A DNA stretch of 64,000 bases, from contig OX422184.1 in assembly GCA_949130485.1 (NCBI GenBank), positions 19,918,824-19,982,823 on the forward strand, read 5' to 3'. Positions within the stretch are counted from its first letter, which is position 1. Every line of letters begins with the position of its first letter. The DNA is from Agelas oroides. Lineage: Eukaryota; Porifera; Demospongiae; Agelasida; Agelasidae. Positions 19,001-34,000 of the stretch are shown in pieces. Made by a program: the position numbers and the translations under genes. The notes beneath the pieces are model-generated. The model saw nothing but the letters and a program-made list of their open reading frames with translations. It made no database searches and had not been told where the DNA came from.

Positions 19001-22000
19001 ATAAATAAAAATCACCGTCTCACTCGTACGTACGTACCTTATCCAGCCGTCGTTGATGTCTCCTGGCTTTCCAAAGAAATAAACACTGCCCTCGAATAAT
19101 AGCCGCACAAAACTAGCAGCGAAATAAATAGTAGCCGCAGCGTCTGATCGAGGAAATACGGTACGTACCTCAAGCGAGAGGACGGCAACTCTACATAACA
19201 GGACAACTCTACATCTTTTTAGCACTATAGTTGCTTTAGTAGGCAAAAAGATGTAAGCATGGATGGGGTTGTATATTAACCTATATATACAAGAAAATAT
19301 ATATTAGAAACATAGAAGGATGTAGAGACGGCATGTCAAAAAGTATGGAAGCAAGGTAGGGAATATACGAAGCCCCATCCCTGCATCATTTTCACACTAG
19401 AGTACAACTGCCACCTTGGCTACAATGGCATGAATGGAAGTAGTAATTTCGCGGTTGGTCTAGTATATTGCTACATGTTGTGGCTCAATAACAACCATAT
19501 AATGAATTGCAATCAGATGATCATCCAAGCACTAAAATACCTCTCAGTGCAGTCTGTCTCTTATCACGAGTGCGTATTGTACACACCTATAGAGATGCAT
19601 GATTTGCAATACATTCAACCATAACATCTTATATAGGGTTGCATTGTTATCCTTGACAATCATGAAAGCACATGCTGCATCATGCATGCTTTCTAAGTTA
19701 TAGATATACTAGTAAGATGATATCATCATCGTGGGGCGAGCCTGAGCAAGCAATACATTGCTGATTTAATGTTTTGTCATGTCACTGTCTGCTGTTCCAT
19801 GAGCGTGGTAAGCAAAACTTCATGTAGCCAAGCAGTATAGTTCCATCGTTTGCAGTACACGTACTGCCATGGCAGCTGGGCGGGAGCCTGGGAACAAGAC
19901 TACTCATTCAGCACTCCATGTAAATCAGAATCCTGCTGCCGATGATCACAGCTAAGAAGAGACCTCCCATGCAGCTATTTTTTATTTATTTATTTTTTGC
20001 TGCGGGGGCAGGCCTTTCATATGTAGTTACTACGCGCACTAAGTTACGCGCAACCTGCGATCACTAACTCCTAGAAAGTACGTGCATGTAGCAACTATTG
20101 ACATTCTGTTTGCTAAAAATTGCAGAACAGATGAGATTTGAGGCTAAACATGGCCTCAGAAGCACTCTCTTAGCGTATAATTTAACAAAATGTTCCTGGG
20201 GGAGCATCCCCCCAGACCCCCCTATAGATTCTATGTGCGGTATGTAAACTTTGGCCACACCACCTTCAAATAGCTTGCTACGGCCCTGCTGTGGGGAGCT
20301 GGGGCTAGTAGAAGAGACAGACTTGGAGCTGTTATTATGTCGACTTGTGGACTTGGACATTAATTTTTTTGCAAAATTTGTATACGGTTTTCCTGTCACA
20401 TAACCTTTGTCATTATTTTTGTATTCATATGTGTCTCATTCTCCTTGTGGGCGTTATCGATCAACCTTTGAAGCTTTGAACCACAAATGCAATGACAGAT
20501 TTCAAACTCTTCGGAAACGTCTGTTACATTTCCGTTACACATATTTCATGTTTTACTATGCGACTCAAAGTCTCACTAAAGTAACGAGCTTAGACGCCGG
20601 TTTATAAGTGCATGCGCTTATAAGTGTAAGTGGCAAGCAAATATGCACATGATATGCGCTAAATAAGAGATGCAATGAAAAAGCCACACCCTACATCACT
20701 GGATTTACACGGACGTGCACGGATTATCTATGACATCAGGGTCTCAATACTTTCACGTCGTTTCATGTCCCCTCACGTGATATGTGTGGGTGGAGCATGC
20801 ATTGCGCATGCGTAGTGTAGTATGGCACTTGTATGACAGTTGGGTAGTACACATTAGACGGAAAAGTGTGCATGGTCGTTCGAAGTTGCTTGTGGTCTAA
20901 TGGTTAGGGCTCAGTATACAGGTTAGGGTTAAGGTTAGGGCTAGGGACGGGAAATGGGTTTTATTCCTTCTTTTTTTTTTCTGCTTTAAAAAGTGACGAA
21001 CACCATGCGATGCCACTTGTGGCGTAAGTGCGACGTAATGCGGCTTTCACCCTGCACCTGGGTCATGTGACAGGGGACATGAAACGACGTGAAAGTAATG
21101 AGACCCTATACATGGGTCAACGCACGACGAATGACCTTTGTACCCGACCGACTTTGGTAGGGTACGTTGAAGGTCGAGGTGATGTAATTGCAATAGGTCA
21201 GGGGAGGGGGGGGGGGTTAGTCATGAATATGTATAAACAATCAACGAACACGCAGTATACACTGCGTAGCGGTTAAGTGCCTGTGTATCTATAGGAATGT
21301 GGTGGTTCATTGATTGCTCATGAGTACATTTTAGCAGATTAACAAATAATAGAAATTCAAACGAAATCCAGGAATCCATATTGAAATCTATAACCTGAAA
21401 TCCACGTGAAATTCAGTGGATTTCGAAATCTCGTACGCCGAGAAGCGCCATGGTGGACCCCTCGCACTAGATAGTTAGGCGCGTTCACCTGGCAAGTACC
21501 GACGTAAACTCTGAAGGCTCCATCCTCCTCGAAGAGACCGTGATTCGCAGCCATTGAGATTGTGTACGGGGCTCTATGCGTCGTACAGGAGAAAATTATT
21601 TGTAATACTAATAGACTAGGCCTTGAAGTCCATTCCTAAACAAGCCGCGAAGGATGTGGCTTGTGACTTTGTGTTAGCCAGAAGCGGGAAAAACCTGTGT
21701 AGCTCTTCTTTCCTTGACTTCAGGATGATCATCAAGTGTGCCGCGTGTTCTTGATGCCTTGGTTTTTGCTTGATCTCTCGCCGCCAGCGTATACTGGTCT
21801 AACAGCTAGGTCTGCAGCATGTTAACAACTGAGCCTGCGCCTCGCACTTCTCGCTCATCGCACCCACCGAAAAATGCATGCCAAATCACCTACTGTGCAG
21901 GATGTACTCTGAATTTTTATTTTATTTTTGAAACAAAATGCTCAAAGGAGAGAAGATACAGGAAATAAAACAGAATACTCAACTGTGTAAGATTCATAAA

Positions 22001-25000
22001 ACGAGTTACCAATGAAGCAGTCAACTAAGCAGCTGTGCCTCCCTTGATATCACATCAGTGGCAGCGGAGGGGCAACTTAATACTGGGGGCCGGTAGCAGT
22101 GGTTGGGAATGAGGGTATTGTACCCAGGCACTTGCGTAAAATAGGACCTGGATATAAAGCCATCATGCATTTGCTTCATATATTGCAAGCAATCAAAACT
22201 GAAAGTGGGGGAAGGTCAACAACAACAAGGCTGTGAAAGTAAGAACACTAGCCTTCTTTCAAGACCAAGTGATATTACTCTCATGGTCAGATTACAGCTA
22301 GTCTTGTGCACACTGAGACCCTCTCACATGTGAACCAGACTAAATTGCAACATTGCTGGCCACATGAATGCTAGTCGATCCTGCTGAATAAGTAACCACA
22401 AAGCACATGGCCAGTCATATAACCATTGCTAAGTAGAATACAAGAGTATTGACAAAGCACACTACTCATGAGTCTGTGAACAAAACATTGCACCATCGAT
22501 TGGTGCATTTTTTGTCTCAATTTCCGTTTCCAATTTCCATTTCCAACTTCCATTTCCAGTTTCTATTTCAATTCCATTTCTTTCTCTTCCATATGCCCTG
22601 GTTGTACGCTCCTTGGTTGTCTCTTTTCATGTCCTCTCTCCCCTACCTGAAGATGATAATCAATGTCATTTGCTTTGGTTGCTGGTCACTTACAAGTCAG
22701 TTGACAGTCCAGTGGCACCATGTGCCAAACATGATCCACTTTTTTTGGCAACAAGATTGAAAGAATCAAGTACATGATAGGCCTATATGTCCAATATGCT
22801 GGCTCTCTTATACGTCATGTTTTCACATAGCGTTATGTCTTAAAAGTGATACATCATGTGAAAGCCCTCTATGCAGAAAACTAAGCCAGGAAAAAACAGA
22901 GAGAGGACCAGTGAAGGAATGTTCATGGTGTGTGTTTCCGAGCTTTCCAACTGGCAATATGAAGTTCCTGCATGAGCTTCAGATGTCAAGTAAGATTGTC
23001 TTAGGGTCTCTCTGAAGTTGACAGAGGTTTCAAGTTTCGTGAATCTTCATTTCTCGGCATTTGGAAACTCCAAGAAAGATTATCCCTGCAACGAACCGTC
23101 TCTTTACAGCTTTATTGTAATTTCAATTCACTGCAAAAAAAACAATTTGGTTGTTTTAGCCACAGAGTGGTTACCCTGGTTGCAGACTAGCTAGAAGGAT
23201 GGTGGTTAGGAAGGGTTTATTTTTGGTATTAGAATACTTTTCTCATAAGGCAACCTGAGAGGCAGCTGCCCAGTTCATCTTACAACCACAACACACTGAC
23301 AACCCTCAGAACATCTGTGAGGGAATCACCAGCTTGCATTAAGAGCATGGAAGTTTCTTACTGCAACTTTGATAGTATTGTTTTGGTTACTGGTTTTTAC
23401 TGTAATTTAGTTTTGGTAAATTAGAAAAGATAGACACAATTTTAGTTGTAGTTTTACTAAATTAAGGGGGGGAAGAAATTATTTTAGTTTTAGTTTCAGT
23501 AATTTGAGACAATAAGAGATAATTTTGGTTTTAGCTTTAGTAAATGGAGACCAGAAGAAAATCATTTTAATTTTAGTTTTAGTAAATGGAGACCAGAAGA
23601 AATCTGTTTAGTTTTAGTTTTGGTAAATTGAGACTGGAAGAAGTCATTTTAGTTTAGTTTTGATTTTAGTACATTAAGACCTGGAGAAATCATTTCAGTT
23701 GAAGAGACCAAAAGAAATCATTTAGCAACAAACAAAAGCAGGGATACACACTGAATAAGCACAGACACACTCTGACAACATTCAGGCATACAAGTAATTT
23801 TTTGAGTAGTAGTTTTCTGATGTGTACTCACCAGCTTGTATGTAACCAAAATAACCACTCTGTGGCCAACTTCTTTATGCAGAGAAACTTTGCATGATGT
23901 CACATACTACATTTTTAAAGATGTTGTGTCGCCAATTCTTAAACAACAATGAACAAAAACAGAATAGGCTGTTGACCAGACTATTTTTCCCTCTGCATGT
24001 GGAAAAATAGTCTGAGAACGAGACTACAGTACGTACATGCCATTATATGGCGTCTTGCAATACTAAAAATCTCCCAATGTGTCACTCCAAGTGACCACTG
24101 TGCAAGAAAGTCAGTTGCTACTAACAGCAACTTGTGAGTGCATGCAGACTGATGAGTACAACTTCTGTTGTTTCATTAGAACAAAGTGCTTTTTGCGGTG
24201 CTTTGAGATTGTTTTCTCGGACCATTCTTGCCTGGTCCTGAGAGGATGTAGTTATTTGCACACGGTAATGGGGGTAAAGATTAAACTCCACAACCTATAT
24301 GTGTGCAAGGCATCCTTTCTTTCTTGTCCCTTGCAGGAACACTCTACCACTTGTGTGTGATTTGGACCTTTAGTATTGGACACCATACCAGTGGCGGATT
24401 TAGGGGGGTAAGGGGGGTGCGCCCCTTTGGCGGCTAGTAGTGTGTTTTTGCGTACATAACTGCACGAGTCCATCAAATGATTATGCAGCAGTGGCAGCAG
24501 CAACAACAGTTACACACTCACGTATCAGTTCCTTACTGATCCCCAGACGTTTGACTAGGCCGAGAGTTGCTTTGAGATATTCAGTTCGGACTTACAGCTA
24601 TTTTAAACAACTCACTAGCTAGCTACCAGTCAGTACTCAATACTTCAATACTCAGGTCAGAGAATAATTACGTGTGTCATGATGCATTCACGTGACCAGA
24701 AGTGGGCGTGGCAACCCAAAATTTTTTGGCTGCGCTTCGCGCGGCAGTGGCTGAACCCCCCTTTCTAAATCCGCCACTGCATACCGGCAGTGGAGTATTC
24801 GTTTTTCTCCAAGGCTGAAGGGGGTGTTCTCAAACTGGATTGTGTTACTGCCAACTGTGTGCTTCCAGTAAAGTTTTGGTTATACAAAAATGATTTATTT
24901 CAGGCTATTATATGATCATGTAATAACACTTACCATTGGTTTTTCCGGTGTTGATTCATTAATTGAGGGAGTCATTGTTCTCCTTCTCAATTTCTTGTGA

Positions 25001-28000
25001 ACTAGAGGGGGCCAGTGTAATGGATGACTCCTTACCAGTGTTGCTCTCATTTTTTTGGCCACCCTATATATGGCTAGAGCGGGTTCCAAACTACTTACAA
25101 TATCTCTGTTGTGAAGCTCAAGTACCTCCTCCAGTTTATTTTAATCAACAACACCATCATGGTAAAGCCCAGCTACAGAGAGATCTTCCCACCTAGGATG
25201 AGCCATGCTTCGTATCTAGCTTGCTGGAAGCGAGTAAGTCAACTAGTTAACTGTTAAGTAATGCACGAGCTTTGTATTTGGCGCAAGCTGAGCACATAAT
25301 TACGTAATGAGTATTCTGACCCAGAAGATCACATGAGCCACATCGGACAATGTGAAAGTAATAACACCCTTATAGCATATCTCCGCCTCTAGTCTTCTGC
25401 CCAAACCCACCCTCTCACGAGGAAAAGGGTATGGTGACCAATGAACAATTTCTTGGTTGTGCCAGCAGCAAAATGCCATTAGTCATGTGACTTGAGTAGC
25501 GCAACAGAGGCAAGAAAGGTGGGGTCTGGGCAGATCGAGCCCACGTTTGCATGATGTGGCGTTATTTCATTGGGTTGTTCAGTATCAAGACTGCTGACTC
25601 AGCACAACCAAGAAATCGCTCAATGGTCACCAGACCCTTTTCCTCGTGAGAGGGTGGGGTCTGGGTACGAGACTACTCCGCCTCACATTCTACACTTGGC
25701 CCCTCCCCCTTCCCTATGCACCCGGCCACCCCCAATCCCCACTCCCCCCCCCCTCTCCCGTGACTTTCTGCACCAGGATGGAAAGTCTGGCCTTGGTGTG
25801 AAACCTAGCACTGGGAACTTTTTTGCCCGCGCACGCCGCTTATCAAAACTGTCATGAGATTATTCACAGCTGCAAGTAATTATTCACAGTTGTGGTTATG
25901 TTAGTATTGATATGATAGTCACGAGAAAGGAATGCAACTTCTTTTAGGATTTCTAGATTGAAGCTTAGTATAATAGGCCTCCATTAGCCATGGTATAAGC
26001 ATAACAAACTGGCAAACAGCATAACAGTAAGTCGATTAGTCATTGATTGAAATTATTATTATGTATAAACTTGACAGTTAATCTAAAGTAAAGGTCAGAG
26101 ATTGTCATCCAGGGTTTCAGTTCTACAGCATCACTCTGGGGCTCTTTCAACACCAGTGAGACTGAATGCAACTTCAACACCTATTACAGTAACAAGGGCA
26201 TCATATGACAGGGCATCATATGACAGCTTGACTGGCTGTGATTTATAAATAATAAATAAACTCCAGCTACTGCACAATCTACTACACAGAATAATCGCTG
26301 TTTAAAAGTTGATGCTGAAAACCCCGACACACACTAGTAAGTCTAACAGCTATACAGCTCATGAGTTGCTTTACATGCGCAATTCACTTCTACTAGACTC
26401 TGTCAGGCTACAGAGACTCTTAGCCGCGAGTATGCGCGACTACTACCCTTCCTATACCCGAGATCACAATCAGCAGTCATGCATGCCAGCAAACGAGGGT
26501 CTGGGTTACATCTCACTGGCTAGTTGTGCATCCAAGCTAGCTAGATCATCAGCAAGCCGAAGTACCAACTCACTTCTTATACCTCCATTCACGCGCGCGA
26601 ATCATGTGACAAGAATTAATGTAATTATGCCTCTTCGCGGCGAAATGGCCGGCTGGGAGAAGACAAAACCGGAAGCAAGCCAAGGCGGAATTTTTCCACC
26701 TGTCGGATGTAGGTCTTGTCAAAGATGAGATACTTGCCCTACTTGTATTCGAGTTGGCAAGAGTCACCCACCTAACGTCACCGAGATATCGTCGCTAATA
26801 GTACCAACCGAGTAACTTACCACGACGATGAGGTCAGCATTCATCCGCGGGAAAAATTCCGGATTTAAGCGTTTATATTGCTGAACCAGGTGGGCGTTGG
26901 CCGCCACAATATGTAAACAACGAAGTGGGCGCGGCTAATTATCTTGTTGTGTAATGCACAAAGGTAAACAACTTTAGTTATGAATAGAAGCAACAGTTTG
27001 TGATTCACATCTAAGTTACAATAGCAGTTGAAATCCTGCATCATTTTTGCTGTTTTCATGTGGACCCATGCAGTCCTTAACTCCCCTGAGGCTGTATTAT
27101 TCACTTCCCAGTTTGGTGGTTTGTTAGTGCATACATACCTTGGGGTGCGTATATGTATCATTAAACACCTCCCTACCTTCAGTAACTAGGTTCAATCTAC
27201 TATCCTCACAACTAAAAGATTAGAAGCAATATCAGTAGTGCATGCTAAGTAGCTACAAACAATGGCATCGCATCATGCAAATTTCATTCTGTGATGAGAG
27301 GGTACCACTCACTAAACTAGCGATTATTATCTGCTACATAACATTGCAATTCATGTAAAAACCTAACTACTAAAAGGTTATAAGCAACATCAGAGTGAGT
27401 ACTATAGGGAATGAAAAGTGCATAAGCAAAAATTCAATCTGCGATGAAAGGGTACCACACACTAAAAGCTAGCTACTACAAGAACACAACTACATTAGTC
27501 AGTTCAGTTATACAAAGGTCCAACAAGTCAGAGGGAGCTTGTTTTACTTTCTTTGACATAAGGGTCTTCACCTGACACTCCTGTACAGAGTAAAATTTAT
27601 ACACTGTATATCAATATTTCTTAGAGTAGTTACTAGATCTACAGCAAAAATATGTTTGTTGGCTACTTCTATGTTTACATAATACAGGTACCTTAAGGTT
27701 GCTTGTGTGACAAAGTTAAGTTTAGCAAATTTTAGTCATTGTATTTAGTAAGGATACTTCTGAGTGCTAAAAGTTTGTGGGCTGGATTTGGTAACAGTTG
27801 CTGGATTACTGACTGGGACATGGGACAAGGACTAGATCGAAGGGAAAGGGCTTTTAAGCTAAAAATAAAATGTTACAGTGCAGCGCATTTGTCCCACAAG
27901 TGATCAATGCTGTGTGAGGTCTGCAACTGAAGCTATTAGTGATCATGCCCAAAATGCTAAATTAAGATCAAATGTGATTGCCATTAATTAAAGTTATACA

Positions 28001-31000
28001 GGGCCATGGTATTGAGCAAACTGACTAGTTTTTGGTCCAACAGAATTATGAAAGTGGAAGTATTGATATTATGGTTTATAGTTGAAACACTTTGAACAGT
28101 TAAATATACAACTAGTGCTGCATGTGAAAAGTCACTAGTTGTATCATCACTATTCAGATGTAGTACATTACTGCACTCATAACTCTGCTACAGTTTCTCT
28201 TATTATTACCTTCAGAAGTGGCAGACAGAAATCCACTCTGTATGAAATGAAAATGAAAGAATGCAATGAACCATTCTTAGTCAATTCACACACACACACA
28301 CACACATGCACACACACCCAATAACTGCAAACCTTTTCATTTTTAAGTGCAGCTGCATTCATAAATCCAATTTCTGTACCTCTTAGCTCTTGTATATCGG
28401 AGTATGTATTCTCGCTACTATAATAGAAATAATAATATGGAGCACAATCTCTTTCACAATAAAAACAAATAGCAATGCAAAACAACATTTCAAGGTCAAC
28501 CCACATCAGTTGACAACTCACACATTATTGTTCTTGTTCCTGTATCTACGCCAAATCAATGCTGCTACCACAATCAATACAATTGCACTTCCAACTGCTA
28601 CAGCCGCAGCCACAGGTGCCGCAACTACAACCAATTGTGTACCTGAAGACTGTCCCAATTCTCCTGAGTAGATTTAGTTGAGGATGAATGAAACAGATTA
28701 AGTGCTTATTAGCAACCATCTTCTTACCAGGTTGTTCTCCAACAGAAAGAGTTATGTTCAATGCTGTGGACTTCTGTCCATATCCCACTGATGTTTGGGC
28801 ACAAACCTGTGAATATGAACAATGTTGATCTTATTTAAACTTGTAGCTGCTTGGGAAAAAGAACTGTTGGTAATTGCTTTTCATACATCTTTATAGTTCA
28901 CTATGGGAATAAGCTTTATGGCAAGTCCAAGACAGAGCCAAGTGGGCCCACCCACTTCCCTCTGTAGCTTTTGAATTGCAACTTATTTTTAGTGCTGTGC
29001 CACCTTGTACAATGTGCAGTAACAATACAAAATTCAAAATTACAATTCCAAGAGACAGCACTATACAGGTATTAATACTTCATTTGATCTGCTGAACTTT
29101 TTCTTTTGCATGAAAAAGATCGTATTTATACTAGGAGGTTTGGTGCCATCTATTGTTTTCCCCCTGTGTGAATGCAATAATACACAAACTTCAAAACCTT
29201 ATGTGCAGTGCAATTTCTTGAAAGTAGTAGTGTTGTAGTATATGATACGTATAGTACTACAGTTGGCTTTGGAATACCTTACATCCTTGGGTTATAGGAG
29301 ATCACTTCAAATAGCAATAAGTGAGTAGCTAGTACTGCAGGGTCCTTTGCCAACAATGTATGAGATGGTACTCTGTTGGGAAGATCTTTCATGCTAGCTA
29401 GCAAGTCTCAGACATATGTAGCGTATTCAAATATTTCCATGAAAGAGTTCAACATGCTTTGGACCTCACCCCTCCACTGTTGTCCTATTGTAGCTAGACA
29501 TTGATGACAAAGAATTATGCCAGGCTTTGAAATACTGAAAGTAACAAAGCAAAAATGACCTACCGTAAAAGTGTAGGTTAATCCTGGACTAAGACTGGTC
29601 AGTGTAACCGAGTACTCCAAGGTATGCTCATCATGGGGACCATCAACAATCTGCATCATCCCATCCTGAACCTACATGAATTAAACTGTACTAAGTCAAA
29701 TTCCATATTGTGATTATCCAGCAAGAGTGGTAAACAAGTTGTATATATGTCCAGACATACAATGCTGTAATATCACAGTGTGACTCATTCGTTTGAAGGA
29801 GCATATACTGATGCATTTCCCAATACAGTGAATTGGGTTAGTGTGGACCAGACACACTCTCACATAAGTGAGTGTATGCGTCTAATTTGTAGACAATCAA
29901 GAAATGTGTTGTTACATTATTTGGACTATGTATAATACTCGTTGCTCTGCTTTGACTGTATAATAACTATACCTCCTGAATTTGAACAGTTGTTCTGTAT
30001 CCATAATAAGTCACTTGATACCCAGTGATGATACCATTAGGGCTCTCAGGTGGATCCCAGTGAAGTGTAACTGTAGTGGCATTCAGCTGTTCACCAGTTA
30101 CGTTTTGAGGAGCACTCGGTACTGACATGAAAAAGGAAGAAAGCATATTTTTGTACAAAGTGCTACTCTTGCAGAAAAAGAAAAGTCCTGTTTATATGTA
30201 TGACATCTAAAATTAGTCTAGTCTAATATTGTTGTACTAGTAGATAATTATATTCGTACCATCTTCCATGGTTATCTGAGATAGACTTATGCTGTATGGT
30301 CCAGTGTAATGTCAACATTACATGGCAGTCAGATCATACCTGCCTCCAGTGTTGTCACAGTGAGAGGTGGGGAAAAAGGACCAATGTCTACAGTTGATGC
30401 AGCAACGGTGCACACATAGGTGTAGAATGGATGAAGAAACTCCACAGGAATGTGAGGAGCTGGAGATGTAAGTTGGAACTGTCTCCCAGTATCCTCCTCT
30501 GTGATGTTAATAAAGTAGAGATGAATTATTCCATTCTGATCCTCAGGTGGAGGATTCTGCCACATCAGAGAGAAACTTGAGTCTGTGATATTGCTGAAAG
30601 TCAACATTACTGGAGAACTGGAGGGTGCTGTGAGTGAAAAAAGAGAAACTTGTCTCAGATTTGAAATAAAAAAACAATGCACTATATACTTGCTTACCAT
30701 CCTCTGGCAATTCCACTTCAACAGTAGCTGAATAAGGTCCTACGCCTACTGTTACTGCTGCAACTATGCAGGTGTATGTGTAGAATGGATGTAGCGTGGG
30801 GACGCTAAGAATAGTTGTGTTCACAGCAGTGAATGACAACAGCCTCCCAGTCTCCATTTCAGTGATGTTGACTATGTAGTGTACAATTATTCCATTCTGA
30901 TTCTTGGGTACTGGTGGTTGCCAGCTCAGTGCAAGCGTTGTAGAATTCTCTGATCGTACTTCAACTCCTTGTGGTGGCCCTGTTGGTACTACAGGACAGA

Positions 31001-34000
31001 AATGTAATAGTAACTTGCATTAGCTACTATATGTTTCAAAAGCAATTGAATTGATACGCTGGCTATATATCATATCGGTGCTTACCATCCTGTGGTGTCA
31101 CAATTTCAACTGGTAAAGTGTAAGGACCAACAGCAATAGTTTCAGCAGCAACAGTACAGGTATACATTGTGAATGGGTTTAGTGCAGCAACATTCACACT
31201 GGTTTCAGTTGTAGTAATGACTCTTGCTTCACCAGCAATGTCCAGTATTGTAACTCTGTACTGTCGCACTATTCCATTCTGTAGTGCTGAAGGTAGGGGG
31301 TCCCATGACAACTGAATTGTTCTGGAGTCTAGCGCTCTTGCTTGGAAATTAGCTGGTGAGCCAGATGGTGCTGGAAAGAAAATTGTAACCACAACACAAA
31401 CGTATCAGTTTACCATTGCAAACTTTATGCACCTAGCTACCAAATTCAATAACAAAATAACTATTGCCATGAGTTACAAATGAAAATAATAATGGTTAAC
31501 TGTGCAATTGTATGTAATGTGGATGAAGGGATAATGATAGTGGTGTAGTGGTCAGCTGAAACATTCATCCAATTTCCACCACAATATTGACTTTGAATGT
31601 GAAAACTATATATTATGTGTAACAGATTCACACAATAATGTAACATCAAATTATGCCCGTATGTTTGAATTATATACAATGCTGTTCATTTGATACCTGC
31701 TTCTGGTGTTCGGATGACAACCTGTATACTAAATGGTCCAGGTCCTATTGCAGTAGATGCAGCAACAATACAAAGGTAGGTAGTATATGGTGTCAATCCT
31801 GTCACATTTACTGATTGCGACTGAGGTGTAAGCTGTAGTTGCTCTCCAGTCTGTACACCAGTAATATTCACAATGTAGCTGATAATGATTCCATTTTGTT
31901 CTGCTGCTGTGGGAGGATCCCATGTGATATAAAGGCTTCTGGCACTGCTTACCTGGGCTGTAATGTTTTGTGGAGGACCACTTGGAACTAGAAAATGAGG
32001 GGAAAATGAAAAGCAATAACTTCCTGATTTTTACAGAGTTCCATGCATTTGTGACCATTCCAGTCATTGATGACACACACAAGCTTACCATCTTGAAGAG
32101 TCATGATGGTGATGGATGTTGTGTAAGGACCATCTCCAACTATTGTTACAGCTGCTATAGTGAAATTGTATGTATAGTATGGGTGTAGTGATGTCACATT
32201 CACAGAAGTAGCAGCTGAGAATAGCGAAAATGATGTGCCTGTTTCAACTTCAGTTATACTGATCATGTATCGTGTTATGATGCCATTTTGTGCATCAGCA
32301 GGTGGTGGATCCCAAAACAGCGAAATCCCAGTTGAGCCCATAGCATTTCCATGTAGGGACTGGGGAGGGGTTGATGGTGCTGGATAAAAAAGAAGAATAT
32401 TGCAGTATAAGAAATACTCTAATAACAGAGGGGGTAGGTATGACGTCTTACCATCCTGAGGGGTTAACAGTGTAATAACAGCACTAAATGGGCCAGTGCC
32501 AACACTTGTTTGTGCAGCAACAATGCAGTAGTAGGTTGTGTAGGGGGACAATGTGGATAGTGTTAAAGCAGTTGTATTGGATGTGTACTGCAAGGTCTCA
32601 CTCCTTCGAGTGTTTGTTACATTGATTATATAACCAATGATAACTCCATTTCTATCCTCATAGTTGGGTGGATCCCATGACAGAGTAGACATCCTTGAAG
32701 ACACTGCTCTAGCTTCAATGTTTCGAGGGTTTCCACTTGGCACTGTGTAACAAAACAATAATAAGGGTGTAACTGCCCAAAATAAACACACTTGCAAATA
32801 ACCTTTCTTGATTACACAACAGTGTTGTAGGTGATAATCAGTAGAACTGGCAAGGAATTGTGTAAGTTAAATTGTGAATTAGTAGATTCGACAATGCATT
32901 GGCAAACAATACATACGCAACTTTATAGTCCAGACAGTACAGTTCACAAGCATCTAGAAAGCTACATTTCGTCAAAGTACTTGCATTTAGTAAGCCGACA
33001 CAGATGAGTGAGAAACAAAAGAAGGTGTAACATACCATCCTCTGAAGTTGTTATAGTGAACACCTCACTGTATGGTCCACTTCCAACAGTATATGCACTG
33101 ACTACACACTTGTAAGTGTAGTATGGGTGCAGGGAAAGCACTGATACAGATGTGCTGGTTGAATTGAGTATGATAGTGGTGCCTGTTTGGAGTTCCGTTA
33201 TATTGACAGTATATTCCCTGATAATACCGTTCTGCTGGCTGGTGGGAGGTGGCATCCAAGAAAGGACAAAGGAAGTTGAACTTACACTTGGAGCAACAAG
33301 CTCTTCAGGTGGAGCACTTGGAGCTGAAAAGAAGATAATAATAGACCTGATGTTATCACAATCCCACAGTATGCATCTTGTTTGTATATCAGTCAAACCT
33401 AATGAAAGCTACTAAAATGTACTTGTTTAGAACATCTTGCCTCACGCCGAAAATAAAGTGATTTAGATGTTCCAAGGTGAAAATAGAGAAAAGGCGGCAG
33501 CTATTGGGAATTGAACCTAGAACACCGGGCTCGAGCCACAAGTGCTCTGTAACTGACCTACAACAACTGGACAACCACCAGCCATCACTGTCCTCTATGA
33601 TTATGTAGTATATATACTACTTTTTATTGCTACTAAAATCACTCAGAACAGGCATTACAATAGCCTGGATGTTTTGGTCAATTGTCGCAGGCAATGTAAT
33701 GTACCTGATTCATTTGTTTGCACAATGAGAGAGATGCTAAACGGTCCAGTTCCAGCACTGGTCTCTGCTGCTATCACACAAATGTACATAGTGAATGGTC
33801 TCAGTGACTGTATGACAAGGTTGGTAGTGACTGAAGACAGTTGGAAAGTCTCTCCAGTTCTAATTGCAGTCACATTTATGAGGTAACCGGTTATGATGCC
33901 ATTATGTGATTGCATGTCTGGGGGACTCCAGCTGAGGGTAATGGACTCTGATGTTGTTGCTTCCACAATTAAATTCTCTGGTGGCATGCTGGGAGCTGCA

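Larger units (their letters stand above)
17420..28332. other. Transposon-rich interval between kinase and juxtamembrane exons
   Basis: Apart from the elements listed separately I see no convincing gene. The exon for the receptor kinase glycine loop and VAIK lysine should be here on the minus strand if the gene is intact; I did not find it. Plus-strand and minus-strand frames around 26309-26767 are CpG-rich but unrecognised. Confidence 0.45.

Noticed and set aside
20888..20915. tRNA gene (GGTCTAATGGTTAGGGC A-box)
   Set aside because: No B-box at the right distance and no cloverleaf; it lies inside a MITE.
20923..20950. TTAGGG-like telomeric repeat
   Set aside because: Only a few irregular units inside a MITE; also near 54150. 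Too short and degenerate to be telomeric.
26309..26767. Overlapping open frames on both strands (139 and 65 codons)
   Set aside because: CpG-rich sequence with no recognised domain or splice context. Could be a promoter region, but unsupported.
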